47,558 bases of DNA from Bacteroidota bacterium (GTDB lineage Bacteria > Bacteroidota > Bacteroidia > Chitinophagales > Saprospiraceae), in NCBI GenBank assembly GCA_017858735.1, contig JAFMBH010000021.1, positions 1 to 47,558 of the forward strand. The letters run 5' to 3'. Of the stretch, positions 17,499 through 27,085 are shown in pieces. How positions within the stretch are numbered: the first letter of the stretch is position 1; every line of letters starts with the position of its first letter. Made by a program: the position numbers and the translations under genes. The notes beneath the pieces are model-generated. The model was not told the DNA's origin. It was given only the letters and a program-made list of their open reading frames with translations, and ran no database searches.

Positions 17499-18154
17499 AA
17501 AAAGTAATCCTTTTTCTGGCTCTTTGCTTCACTTATGCCTTTTCTTTTGGCCAACGCGCGCTAAATCAGGAGTTAAAGTTAGTGGACGGTCTATATCTGA
17601 ATATTAATGAATACAAAAAAGATGCTCCTTCCCGTTTATGGAAAGAGTATGAGGTTGTCTGGACGTATAACACGAAGCTTAGGTGTTACCAGGTTGAAAA
17701 TATACATAAAAAAGGTCATCCTGGTTCAGGCATTCAAGACTCTGTCTGGGGATTTACCATCAAAGGCATTCCATACATTAGAATTTCTCCGGACAGTTCT
17801 GGCAGGCCCTTAACCTTGTTTGCGGAACTCACGGTAAGAGGACTGATAAATATTTTTTCTTATGAAAAAGAGAACCAGGAATTGTTTCCCATGAAAGCAT
17901 ATAATCCATTAACAGGAACGGTATTTAGAAAAGGCGTGGTAAAAAGAAATATCACAACCATGGAAAAGCGGATTTTCCATTTAAAGGACGACCTCATTAT
18001 GCCCTACGACAAGAATATTCTGGAGCAATGGATTGAAAAAGACAAAGAGATTTTACGAGCGCTCCGCTTCGCTTCGGAGGAAGAATATGAAGAAAAAATG
18101 ACGCGTGCGCTTATTGTTTTCAATGGCCGTTACCCTTTTATCATTCAAAAATAA
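17495..18154 (+). CDS. Exported protein of unknown function inside the gld operon
   Basis: I do not recognise this 219-residue protein. It has a signal peptide (MKKVILFLALCFTYAFSFG, cleaved before Q), no lipobox and no further membrane segments, so it should be periplasmic. The middle contains 'GIQDSVWGFTIKGIPYIRIS', an alternating beta-strand pattern, and the C-terminus is charged and helical (EEEYEEKMTRAL). Its ATG overlaps the gldA stop by 4 bases and gldF follows 11 bp after it, so it is cotranscribed and probably translationally coupled with the transporter genes. A periplasmic partner of the transporter is possible but unproven. Confidence 0.8.
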   Translation: MKKVILFLALCFTYAFSFGQRALNQELKLVDGLYLNINEYKKDAPSRLWKEYEVVWTYNTKLRCYQVENIHKKGHPGSGIQDSVWGFTIKGIPYIRISPDSSGRPLTLFAELTVRGLINIFSYEKENQELFPMKAYNPLTGTVFRKGVVKRNITTMEKRIFHLKDDLIMPYDKNILEQWIEKDKEILRALRFASEEEYEEKMTRALIVFNGRYPFIIQK

Positions 18155-18165
18155 TATGCAAATTC

Positions 18166-18900
18166 ATGTGGGTAATTTATAAGAAGGAATTAACAACATT
18201 TTTCAATAATCTGACAGGCTATTTGGTTTTGGGCGTGTTTTTAACCGTTATGGGATTATTTTTATTTGTATTCCCGGAAACCAGTTTACTGGAATCAAAT
18301 TTTGCCTCTTTAGAGCCATTTTTCGAGATGGCCCCCTCCTTATTTTTATTTTTGGTGCCAGCCATAACCATGAGATTATTGGCCGAAGAAAGACAACTGG
18401 GAACGCTTGCCCTTTTACTCACTAAACCGATAGATGAAATGGGCTTAGTTATCGGGAAGTTTCTAGCTGCGGTATCTCTCCTTTTCCTCGCATTGGTGCC
18501 TACCCTATTTTATTATATAACCCTGTATTTTTTGGGTTCACCCGTTGGTAATCTGGACACTGGAGCCATCATGGGTTCTTACTTGGGCCTTTTGCTCCTC
18601 GGTAGTGCGTTTGCCTCCATAGGCATGTTAGCCTCTTCGCTTACTGAAAGTCAGATAGTTGCTTTTGTGTTAGCGGTAACGGGTTGTTTTTTATTCTTTT
18701 ACGGCTTTTATTTCCTTTCAGGGCTTCCTGTTTTTTTTGGAAAATGGGACGCGTTAGTGCAACAATTTGGAATGGACTACCATTATCATGCCCTCAGCAA
18801 AGGAGCGCCTGACACCCGCGACCTTATTTATTTTCTGTCAGTGATTGCAATATTTTTATTAATCACCCGATTTGTTTTGCAATACCGCATTCGTTCCTAA
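18166..18900 (+). CDS. gldF: ABC-2 permease subunit GldF
   Basis: This 244-residue inner-membrane protein has about six hydrophobic segments. It begins 'MWVIYKKELTTFFNNLTGYLV', the usual amphipathic start of GldF and NosY-like ABC-2 permeases, and contains 'PAITMRLLAEERQLGTLALLLTKP', the conserved ABC-2 loop between TM2 and TM3. It would form the channel energised by GldA. The gene lies 11 bp after the unknown exported-protein gene and 12 bp before gldG. Confidence 0.92.
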   Translation: MWVIYKKELTTFFNNLTGYLVLGVFLTVMGLFLFVFPETSLLESNFASLEPFFEMAPSLFLFLVPAITMRLLAEERQLGTLALLLTKPIDEMGLVIGKFLAAVSLLFLALVPTLFYYITLYFLGSPVGNLDTGAIMGSYLGLLLLGSAFASIGMLASSLTESQIVAFVLAVTGCFLFFYGFYFLSGLPVFFGKWDALVQQFGMDYHYHALSKGAPDTRDLIYFLSVIAIFLLITRFVLQYRIRS

Positions 18901-18912
18901 GTCAACTCCATC

Positions 18913-20613
18913 ATGCGTTATAAACAAGCTCTAATCAATCTTTCTCTCGCTATAGGCATTATTATATTGTTGAATGTCTTAATGCACTCCCACATTGGGA
19001 ATTTTCCTCTTTACACCCGCTTTGATCTTACTGAAGACCAGCGGTTTACCTTAACTCCGGCTACTACATCGTTACTACGCAATCTGGACGAAGTTGTTTT
19101 TGTCAAAGTATTATTACAAGGCGACTTTCCCGCGGGTTATAAGCGTTTACAAGAATCTGTGGAAGATATGCTACTAGATTTTCAGAGTGAAAATGCCCTT
19201 ATTTCCTATCAGTACGAAGATCCTTTAGCCGGAAATACCGAGCAGGTAAATACAAGAAAAAAGCAACTGGCTGAACTCGGCGTACTCCCTGTGAGCCTGA
19301 ATGTCAGGGAAAATGGGGAGAGAAGTCAAAAACTCACCTACCCTTATGCCATTTTTTATTACAAAGGGCGGAGTATTCCCGTTAATTTTCTGGAAAATCA
19401 AATTCCCGGCGTTCCCCCTGATGTTATTCTGAATAAAGCAGTTACGCTGTTGGAATATAAGTTTATTCATGCCATTCAACAGTTAAAGCAAAGTACCAAA
19501 CCTACCTTGCTTTTTTTGGACGGCCATGGCGAAAGTTTACCCGCCGAAACCGCTGATATAGAAAATAGCCTAAGGGAAACATTTAATACCGGACGTATTG
19601 TTCTCGATAGTGTGGTCGCCATTGACAGCACAGTAAAAACCCTAATTATTTCTTCTCCCAAAACGGCATTTTCAGATAAGGATAACTTCAAAATTGACCA
19701 ATATGTCATGCAGGGTGGCCGATTATTATTTCTCGTTGATAAAATAGCTATTCATTTAGATAGCTTACGTCGTGGAGAATATTTGCCCAATGAAAGGAAT
19801 CTGAATATAGATGATTTGCTATTCAAATTTGGTGTGCGATTACAGCCTAATTTATTGCTGGATATGCAAAGTAGCGTGATACCTTTAGCTACCGGGCAGG
19901 TTGGCAATGCCCCTCAATTTGAATATTTCAGGTATCCCTATCATTTGGTGGTTATACCCAATAGTGATCACCCAGCCGTAAAAAACATAGGTCCCATCAA
20001 TATGCAATTTGCTGGAGGGATTGACACGGTAGCTACCAAATATCCAGTAAAAAAGACGGTTTTACTGCAAACTTCTGCTGAAAGTAGGTATCAATTCCTT
20101 CCTTTACGCATGAATTTTGACTTTATGAGATATCCTTTAGATGAAAAGTTGTTTAATAAAGGGCCTCAATCGGTAGCCTTATTATTGGAAGGGACATTTT
20201 CATCTCTTTTTGAAAATAGATTGTCAGCAAATATGCTTTCATCCCTTCAAAATCAAGGTAGGTCTTTTGTAGGAAAATCGCCTGAAACCAAAATTATAGT
20301 TATTTCTGACGCTGATTTAATTCGGAATAGAATAGATAAACAGACTGGGAAAATAATACCGGCCGGTTATAATGAATTTGAAAAATACACCTTTTCCAAC
20401 AAAGATTTTTTACTGAATGCGTTGGAATATTTGTCTGACGATGAAGGCATTATAGCAGCAAGGGGTAAGGATATAAAACTCCGATTATTAAATACCACTA
20501 AAATTAAGGAAGAAAAGGTTAAGTGGCAAATCATTAATCTTTTACTACCTTTAGTTGTTATAATGCTGGGTGGTGTACTCTTTCATTTTATCCGTCAGCG
20601 CCGTTACCAGTAA
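18913..20613 (+). CDS. gldG: Gliding motility-type ABC auxiliary protein GldG
   Basis: This 566-residue protein has an N-terminal membrane helix (about 10-28), a large periplasmic ABC-type-uncharacterised domain, and a C-terminal helix (about 538-558) before a basic tail. The 'RFDLTEDQRFTLTPATTSLLRNL' region near residue 37 is the family hallmark. 'PTLLFLDGHGE' (about 196-206) and 'VMQGGRLLFLVD' (about 263-274) also match GldG. It pairs with GldF and GldA in the transporter. The next gene starts 12 bp downstream. Confidence 0.92.
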   Translation: MRYKQALINLSLAIGIIILLNVLMHSHIGNFPLYTRFDLTEDQRFTLTPATTSLLRNLDEVVFVKVLLQGDFPAGYKRLQESVEDMLLDFQSENALISYQYEDPLAGNTEQVNTRKKQLAELGVLPVSLNVRENGERSQKLTYPYAIFYYKGRSIPVNFLENQIPGVPPDVILNKAVTLLEYKFIHAIQQLKQSTKPTLLFLDGHGESLPAETADIENSLRETFNTGRIVLDSVVAIDSTVKTLIISSPKTAFSDKDNFKIDQYVMQGGRLLFLVDKIAIHLDSLRRGEYLPNERNLNIDDLLFKFGVRLQPNLLLDMQSSVIPLATGQVGNAPQFEYFRYPYHLVVIPNSDHPAVKNIGPINMQFAGGIDTVATKYPVKKTVLLQTSAESRYQFLPLRMNFDFMRYPLDEKLFNKGPQSVALLLEGTFSSLFENRLSANMLSSLQNQGRSFVGKSPETKIIVISDADLIRNRIDKQTGKIIPAGYNEFEKYTFSNKDFLLNALEYLSDDEGIIAARGKDIKLRLLNTTKIKEEKVKWQIINLLLPLVVIMLGGVLFHFIRQRRYQ

Positions 20614-20625
20614 CAAGAAAAACCA

Positions 20626-21621
20626 ATGCGTCGAGAATCGTTTATTTTAATGTCTGTTTTTGTCCTCTTAGGCGCTGGATTCATCTTCCTTCAACTAAAA
20701 AATAAACCCTTGGTTGATCCCGACAGAACGTTCCATATTGAAGACAAGCGGCGCGTTCATGAGGTATTTATAACACACAGAGATGGGGAGCAGGTGAAAC
20801 TAAGTAGAAAAGGAAACTCCTGGTTGCTCAATGATCGTTTTCCTGTCAATCCCAATGTTATGGAAAATGTATTGGATGCCATAGCCCGCATACAAATAAA
20901 ATATGTTCCTCCACAAGCTGCCGTACCTGCCATCATAAATGATTTAGCAAAAAATGGAATACGAGTGGAGATATTTGACCGGAATCATGAAAAAATCATG
21001 GGTTACTACGTCGGTGGTAGTACGGTTGATGAACGGGGAACACATATCATCAGAGAAAACAGCGATTTGCCTATGATTGGAGAATTAGCTGGTTGGGAAG
21101 GCAATTTACGCTTCCGTTTTAGGATGAGAGGTAATGAATGGCGCGATAAAACAATTTTCCAGTATAAAGTAAATGAGTTGAAGAGTGTTCAATTGATTTA
21201 CCCAAAACAACAGCTTGCTTCCTTTACCCTTACTCAGCAGAATGGCTCTTTCCAATTGGAATCTTCAACCACCCCTAAAAAAATAGTTAAAATGGCAAAT
21301 GCCAGGGGTATAGCGTATTTATCAGGCTTTGAAAAATTAGGGGCAGAAGCCTTTGAAACAGGAAATCCTTACAGAGATTCTATTGAAAATTCACTCCCCT
21401 TTGTAACCATTAAACTACAAGAAAAAAAGGGAGCCCAAAGAACCTTGAAAGTTTGGCCCATTTATCCGCTGCAATCGTCTGACGAAGGCGTCGTTTTCAG
21501 GAATGAGACCGGCACTGTTGAACGCTACTTCGCGGGAGAAGAAAACGGAGAATTTTACTTGATTCAAGATCGCGTTTTCAGGAAAATATTCCGAGGCTTT
21601 GATTTTTTTACTCAAAATTAA
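20626..21621 (+). CDS. DUF4340 domain protein, membrane-anchored
   Basis: This 331-residue protein has one N-terminal membrane helix (about 6-23) and a periplasmic beta-rich region. DUF4340 proteins are commonly encoded directly after GldG-like genes. The region here shows the expected repeated 'GNSWLLNDRFPVNPNVMENVLDAI' pattern (about 63-86). The function is unknown, and the position suggests an accessory of the GldAFG transporter. It is probably the last gene of the operon, since 82 bp separate it from the next start. Confidence 0.8.
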   Translation: MRRESFILMSVFVLLGAGFIFLQLKNKPLVDPDRTFHIEDKRRVHEVFITHRDGEQVKLSRKGNSWLLNDRFPVNPNVMENVLDAIARIQIKYVPPQAAVPAIINDLAKNGIRVEIFDRNHEKIMGYYVGGSTVDERGTHIIRENSDLPMIGELAGWEGNLRFRFRMRGNEWRDKTIFQYKVNELKSVQLIYPKQQLASFTLTQQNGSFQLESSTTPKKIVKMANARGIAYLSGFEKLGAEAFETGNPYRDSIENSLPFVTIKLQEKKGAQRTLKVWPIYPLQSSDEGVVFRNETGTVERYFAGEENGEFYLIQDRVFRKIFRGFDFFTQN

Positions 21622-21703
21622 TAATCTACTAACTTTTTGTGTCAAAAGAAGTTACTTATAATAAAATGATGCGTTTAAAAGAAAACAGAAAAAGAGAAAG
21701 ATA

Positions 21704-22900
21704 ATGATGCAAGCAAGTTCAGTAAAGGATAGATTGCAATTTATAGATGCCATCAGGGCTTATGCCATATTAATGATGCTACAAGGGCATTTTGTAGATA
21801 CCATGCTTGCTTATCGTTTCCGAGATCTTGAAAACGCATTATATTCCACCTGGTTCTTCATGCGAGGTATGACGGCACCTATCTTTTTTACTATTACTGG
21901 TCTTGTTTTCACCTTTTTACTACTTCGCGATGGCAGACCAATCAAAGAAAATGAAAGGATTAGAAAGGGAATTCGTCGTGGATTTTTCCTAATATTCCTG
22001 GGTTACTTGTTGAAGGTAAATTTCCCAGCCTTCTTAATAGGTTGGTTTTATAAAAGTTATCCTGCTTTAGATGTTTTACACAATATAGGATTTGCATTAT
22101 TAGCTCTTATCGGATTATATTGCCTCCATTTAGTAAGTAAAATTTCCTTGCCTCTACTCTATTTCGGAGGCGGTATTTTCATATTTTTAATAAATCCTAC
22201 CTGGCTCGCTTACGAATGGGACTTCTTACCCATTGTATTAAGGAATTACTTTGATGCTGACAACGGTTCTATTTTTCTTCCCGTACCCTGGCTTGGCTTT
22301 ACTTTGTTAGGGGCAGGAATTGGCTGGCATTTATTCCACAAAACGTATTTATACAGAACCTGGTACTGGCCAGCTATTTTATTGACAACAGGTCTAACCA
22401 TACATTTTTTCTCCTCTAAGGGATTACTTTTGCTACATCAGTGGACAGGTTGGGAAAATTTTATAAAATTAGCTTACGATAACGTATTATTCTGGCGATT
22501 TGGGCATGTGCTAATCATCATTTCCCTATTTATCTTCCTGGAGAAAATCATCACATTCCCTCCGTTGATGTTAAAAATAGGTTCGGAAACTTTAACTATT
22601 TATGCCACCCATTACGTGGTACTTTATGGTACCTGGTTAGGAATTGGTATTAAAACATTTGGACAGTTCACCTGGCACCCGGTACCTGTTATCATTGGAG
22701 CTATTCTTTTTGTTTTAGCAGCCATTGTTTACATCAAATATATTGAAGAAATAAGAACAAAATTAGCGTTACATATCCCGGGGAGATTGCGATACCTTAG
22801 ACGATACGTGCATGTAATGGGTAAACGTTTATTAAAACAAGTGCTCGATCAGGTCAGGCAATGGATTAATCGCTTATCGACCAATATAGGCATTTGGTAA
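21704..22900 (+). CDS. Integral membrane acyltransferase-like protein (HGSNAT/DUF1624 type)
   Basis: This 398-residue protein has about ten hydrophobic segments. The N-terminus 'RLQFIDAIRAYAILMMLQGHFVDTM' is the catalytic-domain opening of heparan-alpha-glucosaminide N-acetyltransferase and related acyltransferases, where the His in 'QGHF' is the candidate catalytic residue. 'TGLVFTFLLLR' and 'VLHNIGFALLALIGL' are further family-like segments. It would transfer acyl groups to a sugar across the inner membrane. The C-terminus (about 360-398) is basic and cytosolic. It has its own spacers on both sides (82 bp and 101 bp) and may be a single-gene unit. Confidence 0.75.
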   Translation: MMQASSVKDRLQFIDAIRAYAILMMLQGHFVDTMLAYRFRDLENALYSTWFFMRGMTAPIFFTITGLVFTFLLLRDGRPIKENERIRKGIRRGFFLIFLGYLLKVNFPAFLIGWFYKSYPALDVLHNIGFALLALIGLYCLHLVSKISLPLLYFGGGIFIFLINPTWLAYEWDFLPIVLRNYFDADNGSIFLPVPWLGFTLLGAGIGWHLFHKTYLYRTWYWPAILLTTGLTIHFFSSKGLLLLHQWTGWENFIKLAYDNVLFWRFGHVLIIISLFIFLEKIITFPPLMLKIGSETLTIYATHYVVLYGTWLGIGIKTFGQFTWHPVPVIIGAILFVLAAIVYIKYIEEIRTKLALHIPGRLRYLRRYVHVMGKRLLKQVLDQVRQWINRLSTNIGIW

Positions 22901-22959
22901 AATACCAAAGTTTGTTTCAGGGAAATCTTGTATTTTTAAAATGAAAAGTTTGAATTTTT

Positions 22960-22967
22960 TATTTTAG
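22960..22967 (+). promoter_or_regulatory. Candidate -7 box for the fucosidase gene
   Basis: TATTTTAG followed by AT lies 35 bases before ATG 23002 and is identical to the box at 11782. A second box, TTG plus TATTTTTA, lies at 22928-22938. Either could be the promoter. Confidence 0.22.
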
Positions 22968-23001
22968 ATAGGTATATTAGTCGGAACAATACCTACACTA
23001 A

Positions 23002-24363
23002 ATGAATCGTACGTTCTTCTTTGTTATTTCCCTGCTATTATCTACCCATTTTTTATTTTCGCAATCTGTCACGCTCACAAAGCCAAGTGCTCAACAACTG
23101 CGTTGGCATGAGATGCAATATTATATGTTCATCCATTTTGGCGTTAACTCATTCACCAATCTGGAATGGGGTGAAGGGGCAGAAAATCCAAAAATATTTA
23201 ACCCCAAAAATTTAGATAGCAGACAATGGGCCAGAATAGCAAAAAAGGCAGGCATGAAAGCTATCATTTTAACGGTTAAGCACCACGATGGTTTTTGCCT
23301 TTGGCCTTCAGCTTACACGGAACATGACGTAGCAAACAGTAGCTGGAAGAATGGCAAAGGAGATGTATTAAAGGAACTCTCTGAAGCATGCAAAGAATAT
23401 GGCATTAAACTGGGCTTTTATATCTCCCCCTGGGACAGAAATAATCCTATTTATGGAAAAGATGATCAGGCGTATAATACCTATTTTAATAACCAGTTAA
23501 AAGAAATTTTAACTCAATACGGACCTATTTTCGAGGTTTGGTTTGATGGCGCCAATGGAGATCGTGAAAATCCTGAAAAGTATCAGGTCTATGATTGGAC
23601 CTTATTTAACGAAACTATTCGTTCCCTGCAACCCGATGCACTGGTTTTTGGAGCGGGTTACGCCGATATAAGATGGGTTGGAAACGAAAGAGGGGTAGCT
23701 TCAGAGACAAATTGGTGCACTTTCGACTCAAAACAAAGAAATCCAAGTGAGGACGCACCTATTCCACTTCTTCAGGCAGGCATTAAAAACGGAGATTTAT
23801 GGTGGCCCGCTGAAACCGATGTGTCTATCAGACCAGGTTGGTTTTATCATCCGGAAGAAGACACAAAAGTCAAATCTGTAGATCAATTGGAAAAAATTTA
23901 TTTTGAGTCCGTGGGCCGGAATACAAATTTGCTGCTGAATATCCCAATCGATAGAGAGGGTCTTGTAAATGCTGCCGATTCTATCGCGCTCATGCAATTA
24001 AGAGCTCGTTTAGATGCCACTTTTATTGATAACAAAATAGAAAAATTATCTAAAGGAAAACTGGAAAATAATGCTGTGGTCGTTGAATTAAAAGGTAAAA
24101 AAACCTTTGACGTCATTTCTCTTAAGGAAAATATAAGCCAGGGACAAATAATTGATGGTTGGAAAGTAGAAGCCTGGGTGGATAATCAGTGGGTTTTACT
24201 TGGTGAAGCGACCACCGTCGGTTACCAAAGATGGCTCATTTTACCCAAAACAACTTCTCCTAAAATACGAATTCGCTTTGAAAATCCCCTACCTTCCAAT
24301 CAATTATTAGACGTGAATCTGTATTTAAGAGCCTCTCCAAATCCTTTACTGGACAAAAAATGA
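23002..24363 (+). CDS. Secreted GH29 alpha-L-fucosidase
   Basis: This 453-residue exported glycoside hydrolase has a signal peptide (MNRTFFFVISLLLSTHFLFS). The GH29 catalytic domain shows 'YYMFIHFGVNSFTN' (about 39-52), 'LTVKHHDGFCLWPS' (about 91-104), 'GIKLGFYISPWDR' and 'FEVWFDGANG', with Asp182 as the expected nucleophile. The C-terminal 100 residues look like a beta-sandwich carbohydrate-binding module ('VEAWVDNQWVLLGEATTVGYQRW'). It would release terminal fucose from glycans in the periplasm or outside the cell. Its stop overlaps the next start by 4 bases, which couples it to the unknown exported protein. Confidence 0.92.
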   Translation: MNRTFFFVISLLLSTHFLFSQSVTLTKPSAQQLRWHEMQYYMFIHFGVNSFTNLEWGEGAENPKIFNPKNLDSRQWARIAKKAGMKAIILTVKHHDGFCLWPSAYTEHDVANSSWKNGKGDVLKELSEACKEYGIKLGFYISPWDRNNPIYGKDDQAYNTYFNNQLKEILTQYGPIFEVWFDGANGDRENPEKYQVYDWTLFNETIRSLQPDALVFGAGYADIRWVGNERGVASETNWCTFDSKQRNPSEDAPIPLLQAGIKNGDLWWPAETDVSIRPGWFYHPEEDTKVKSVDQLEKIYFESVGRNTNLLLNIPIDREGLVNAADSIALMQLRARLDATFIDNKIEKLSKGKLENNAVVVELKGKKTFDVISLKENISQGQIIDGWKVEAWVDNQWVLLGEATTVGYQRWLILPKTTSPKIRIRFENPLPSNQLLDVNLYLRASPNPLLDKK

Positions 24364-25058
24364 AAAAATACATTCTCATTATTTTCCTGATAATTGTAGG
24401 TTTACAGCTGATGCAAGCTCAGGATGACCCATTTATAGGTTATTTTGAAAATAAAGCTGTGGAATTCTCTTTGAAAATCGATAAAGCGCCCAATAATGAT
24501 TACAACTGCGTTTTACATCTTCAGGGGAATACTATTTCCTTCACAGGAACAAAAATATTGGGAATGATATCCGGGATGTTAACGTTTCAGGGACAAAGTC
24601 TATCCTATTCATTGTCAAAATTATTGGGAATATATTACTTTACGTTGGATGGTATTTCTTTAATGGTTGAAAAAGGAAATCCTCCAACATCTAAAGATTC
24701 TCCAACGGTTAAAAAAGAAGTTACTCAGCCAGATTCCCTCTGGGAAAAGAGAATTTCTGGAAAGAAGCTTGTTTATCTATATAACAGTAGTGGATTTTCC
24801 GATAAAACAGTTATTAATTTGTATTCAAATAAAACTTTTGAAGGTAGTATCGAAAGTGTGTCTGTTTCTCAATTAGGGTCAGGATCCACTCGAAATTCTT
24901 CCAATGGGACGTGGAAAATTAATAAATTATCTAATGGTACGTGGTTGGACTTAACCCATAAGGATAGAACTTCGGAAAGTTTTTTGCTAGAACAAAGGCA
25001 AGCAGGAAATGAAATAAATATGAATGGTAAAAGATTTTTTGTTACTGAATTAAACTAA
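24360..25058 (+). CDS. Exported protein of unknown function coupled to the fucosidase
   Basis: I do not recognise this 232-residue protein. It has a signal peptide (MKKYILIIFLIIVGLQLMQAQ). The first half after it is a beta-rich stretch with a repeated 'LGMISGMLTFQGQSLSYSLSKLLGIYYFTL' pattern. A linker of Pro/Thr/Ser/Lys (about 103-122) then precedes a second beta-rich domain with 'SSNGTWKINKLSNGTWLDLTHKD'. This second half resembles small beta-barrel lipocalin-like domains found in Bacteroidota, but I cannot assign a family. The ATGA overlap with the fucosidase gene implies joint expression. Confidence 0.75.
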   Translation: MKKYILIIFLIIVGLQLMQAQDDPFIGYFENKAVEFSLKIDKAPNNDYNCVLHLQGNTISFTGTKILGMISGMLTFQGQSLSYSLSKLLGIYYFTLDGISLMVEKGNPPTSKDSPTVKKEVTQPDSLWEKRISGKKLVYLYNSSGFSDKTVINLYSNKTFEGSIESVSVSQLGSGSTRNSSNGTWKINKLSNGTWLDLTHKDRTSESFLLEQRQAGNEINMNGKRFFVTELN

Positions 25059-25104
25059 ATATTTCCTTATATTTAGTTTATTATAAACCCTAAATTTATT
25101 CGTT

Positions 25105-27066
25105 TTGGCTTCACCCATTTTGTCATCAAACCTTCTACGATATAGCCTTATTTCAAGTATTCTTCTTGTATTAGGTTATTTTTATGTCAATAAAGAGGAG
25201 CAAGCCCCCATTTCAGACCCCAATGACCTTAATCAATTAAATGTTGAAGCAAGGACTATTTTTGCCCACCATTGTTATTCTTGTCATGGAGAGGTTAAAA
25301 GTAAGGGCGGCCTTCAACTACATACTAAAGCAGCCGCGTTTGCCGGAGGTGATGATGGTCCTGTCATTATACCCGGAGACATAGACAAAAGTGAATTAAT
25401 ACGTCGTATTACACTTCCGCATAGTCACAAAGACTACATGCCTTCAAAAGGAGAAAAACTAACGAAAGATCAGGTTCAAACGCTTATAAAATGGGTTGAA
25501 GCAGGGGCACCCTGGTCCGATAGTATGACTACATCGGTTTACAGATTGGCTCCTTTCGAACTTATGTTGCCCAAAGTGCCCACCCCCAAAAAAGGACTTT
25601 CAAATCCTATCGATTTATTTGTCGATGTATATTTTGAAAAAAATAAGGTGCAGTGGAAAGATCCTGTGGCCGATCCTTTATTTATTCGCAGGGTTTACCT
25701 GGATGTTTTAGGATTACTTCCCACGCCAAATGAAATAAAAGCATTCAACGAGGATAAAAACCCTAAGAAAAGGGATAGATTGGTTAAAACATTGTTGTCT
25801 AAAGACACCGTTTATGCGCAACACTGGTTAACCTTTTGGAATGATTTGTTGAGAAATGATTATTCTGGAACGGGTTATATAACGGGAGGTCGAAGTTCTA
25901 TAACCCCTTGGTTATATGAATCGTTAACAAAAAATAAATCGTACGACTCAATTGTTCACCAGCTTATCAGCCCTTCAGAACCTTCAGCAGGTTTTATCAA
26001 AGGCATTCAATGGCGAGGAACAATCAATGCCAGTCAGCGGGTGGAAATGCAGGCGGCACAGAATGTAGCGCAGGTATTTTTAGGCTTAAATTTAAAATGT
26101 GCTTCTTGTCACAACAGTTTTATCAGTGACTGGAAACTTGAGGATGCTTACGGTTTTGCTAATATTTTTGCTGAGGAGCCCCTCGAAATTTACCGATGCG
26201 ACCAGCCTACCGGTAAAACTGCCTCAAATAATCTTCTTTTTCCATCCTTAGGGACATTAAAAGAAACCAATGACCGAATGGAGCGATTAAAAGATTTGGC
26301 GGGACTGTTGGTTCAGGAAAAAAATGGTCGTTTGTCCCGCACTTTTGTAAATCGGATATGGGCACAGTTTATGGGCAGAGGTTTTATTGAACCCCTTGAT
26401 TTTATGGACAACCTGCCATGGGACCAGGATTTGCTGGATTGGATGGCCTTTGATTTTGTGAGGAACGATTATGATATAAAAAAGGTAATGTATCAAATTT
26501 TAACCTCTAAAACCTATCAGCAACCGTCTGTCGCTTTTGAAGAACCTGAAAAATTAATATCAAAAGACTATGTTTTCCAGGGGATGGTACGCAGGAGGCT
26601 TTCTGCCGAACAATTTGCCGATGCTATAAGTCAGGCATTTTACCCTGTTTACACCGACTCAAATTTCGTTAAAAAGCACTTTCCGCAAATGAATGAAATA
26701 AAATCTCCCTTTGTAAGGGCTTCCATGGTAAAAAATGATATTTTCATGACTGCATTGGGTAGGCCTAACAGGGAAAATGTAGGGGCAAGTAGAAATAGCC
26801 AATCCAATTTAATTCAGGCGCTTGAGGTGACAAATGGTCAGATATTAAATACCAGACTACAGTTGGGATCAGAAAAATGGTTATCAGCCAACCTAAGAAA
26901 AGACCAGTTAACAGATTCTCTTTTCCTGAATTTTTTAGGACGAACCCCGACAATAAGAGAGAGAAGAGCAACAAATGCCTTATTGTCTGAAAAGCCTGAG
27001 GGCCCGGAAATTCAGGATCTGGTATGGGCGTTAACACTGCTACCTGAATTTCAATTGATTTATTAA
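25105..27066 (+). CDS. Planctomycete-type cytochrome (PSCyt1-DUF1549-DUF1553) protein, TTG start
   Basis: This 653-residue protein begins at TTG 25105. An in-frame stop lies 18 bases upstream (25084-25086) and the first internal ATG comes only after the first haem motif. One N-terminal membrane helix (about 13-27) anchors it. The PSCyt1 domain holds C57-YS-C60-H61 (CYSCH) and 'MPSKGEKLTKDQVQTLIKWVEAGAPW'. DUF1549 then carries a second motif, C332-AS-C335-H336, and DUF1553 fills the C-terminus ('GMVRRRLSAEQFADAI'). Families of this build are abundant in Planctomycetes, almost always beside a DUF1501 gene as here. The molecular role is unsettled; redox or carbohydrate-oxidising functions have been proposed. 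Confidence 0.9.
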   Translation: MASPILSSNLLRYSLISSILLVLGYFYVNKEEQAPISDPNDLNQLNVEARTIFAHHCYSCHGEVKSKGGLQLHTKAAAFAGGDDGPVIIPGDIDKSELIRRITLPHSHKDYMPSKGEKLTKDQVQTLIKWVEAGAPWSDSMTTSVYRLAPFELMLPKVPTPKKGLSNPIDLFVDVYFEKNKVQWKDPVADPLFIRRVYLDVLGLLPTPNEIKAFNEDKNPKKRDRLVKTLLSKDTVYAQHWLTFWNDLLRNDYSGTGYITGGRSSITPWLYESLTKNKSYDSIVHQLISPSEPSAGFIKGIQWRGTINASQRVEMQAAQNVAQVFLGLNLKCASCHNSFISDWKLEDAYGFANIFAEEPLEIYRCDQPTGKTASNNLLFPSLGTLKETNDRMERLKDLAGLLVQEKNGRLSRTFVNRIWAQFMGRGFIEPLDFMDNLPWDQDLLDWMAFDFVRNDYDIKKVMYQILTSKTYQQPSVAFEEPEKLISKDYVFQGMVRRRLSAEQFADAISQAFYPVYTDSNFVKKHFPQMNEIKSPFVRASMVKNDIFMTALGRPNRENVGASRNSQSNLIQALEVTNGQILNTRLQLGSEKWLSANLRKDQLTDSLFLNFLGRTPTIRERRATNALLSEKPEGPEIQDLVWALTLLPEFQLIY

Positions 27067-27085
27067 AAGATTCAAATTTAGTGAA

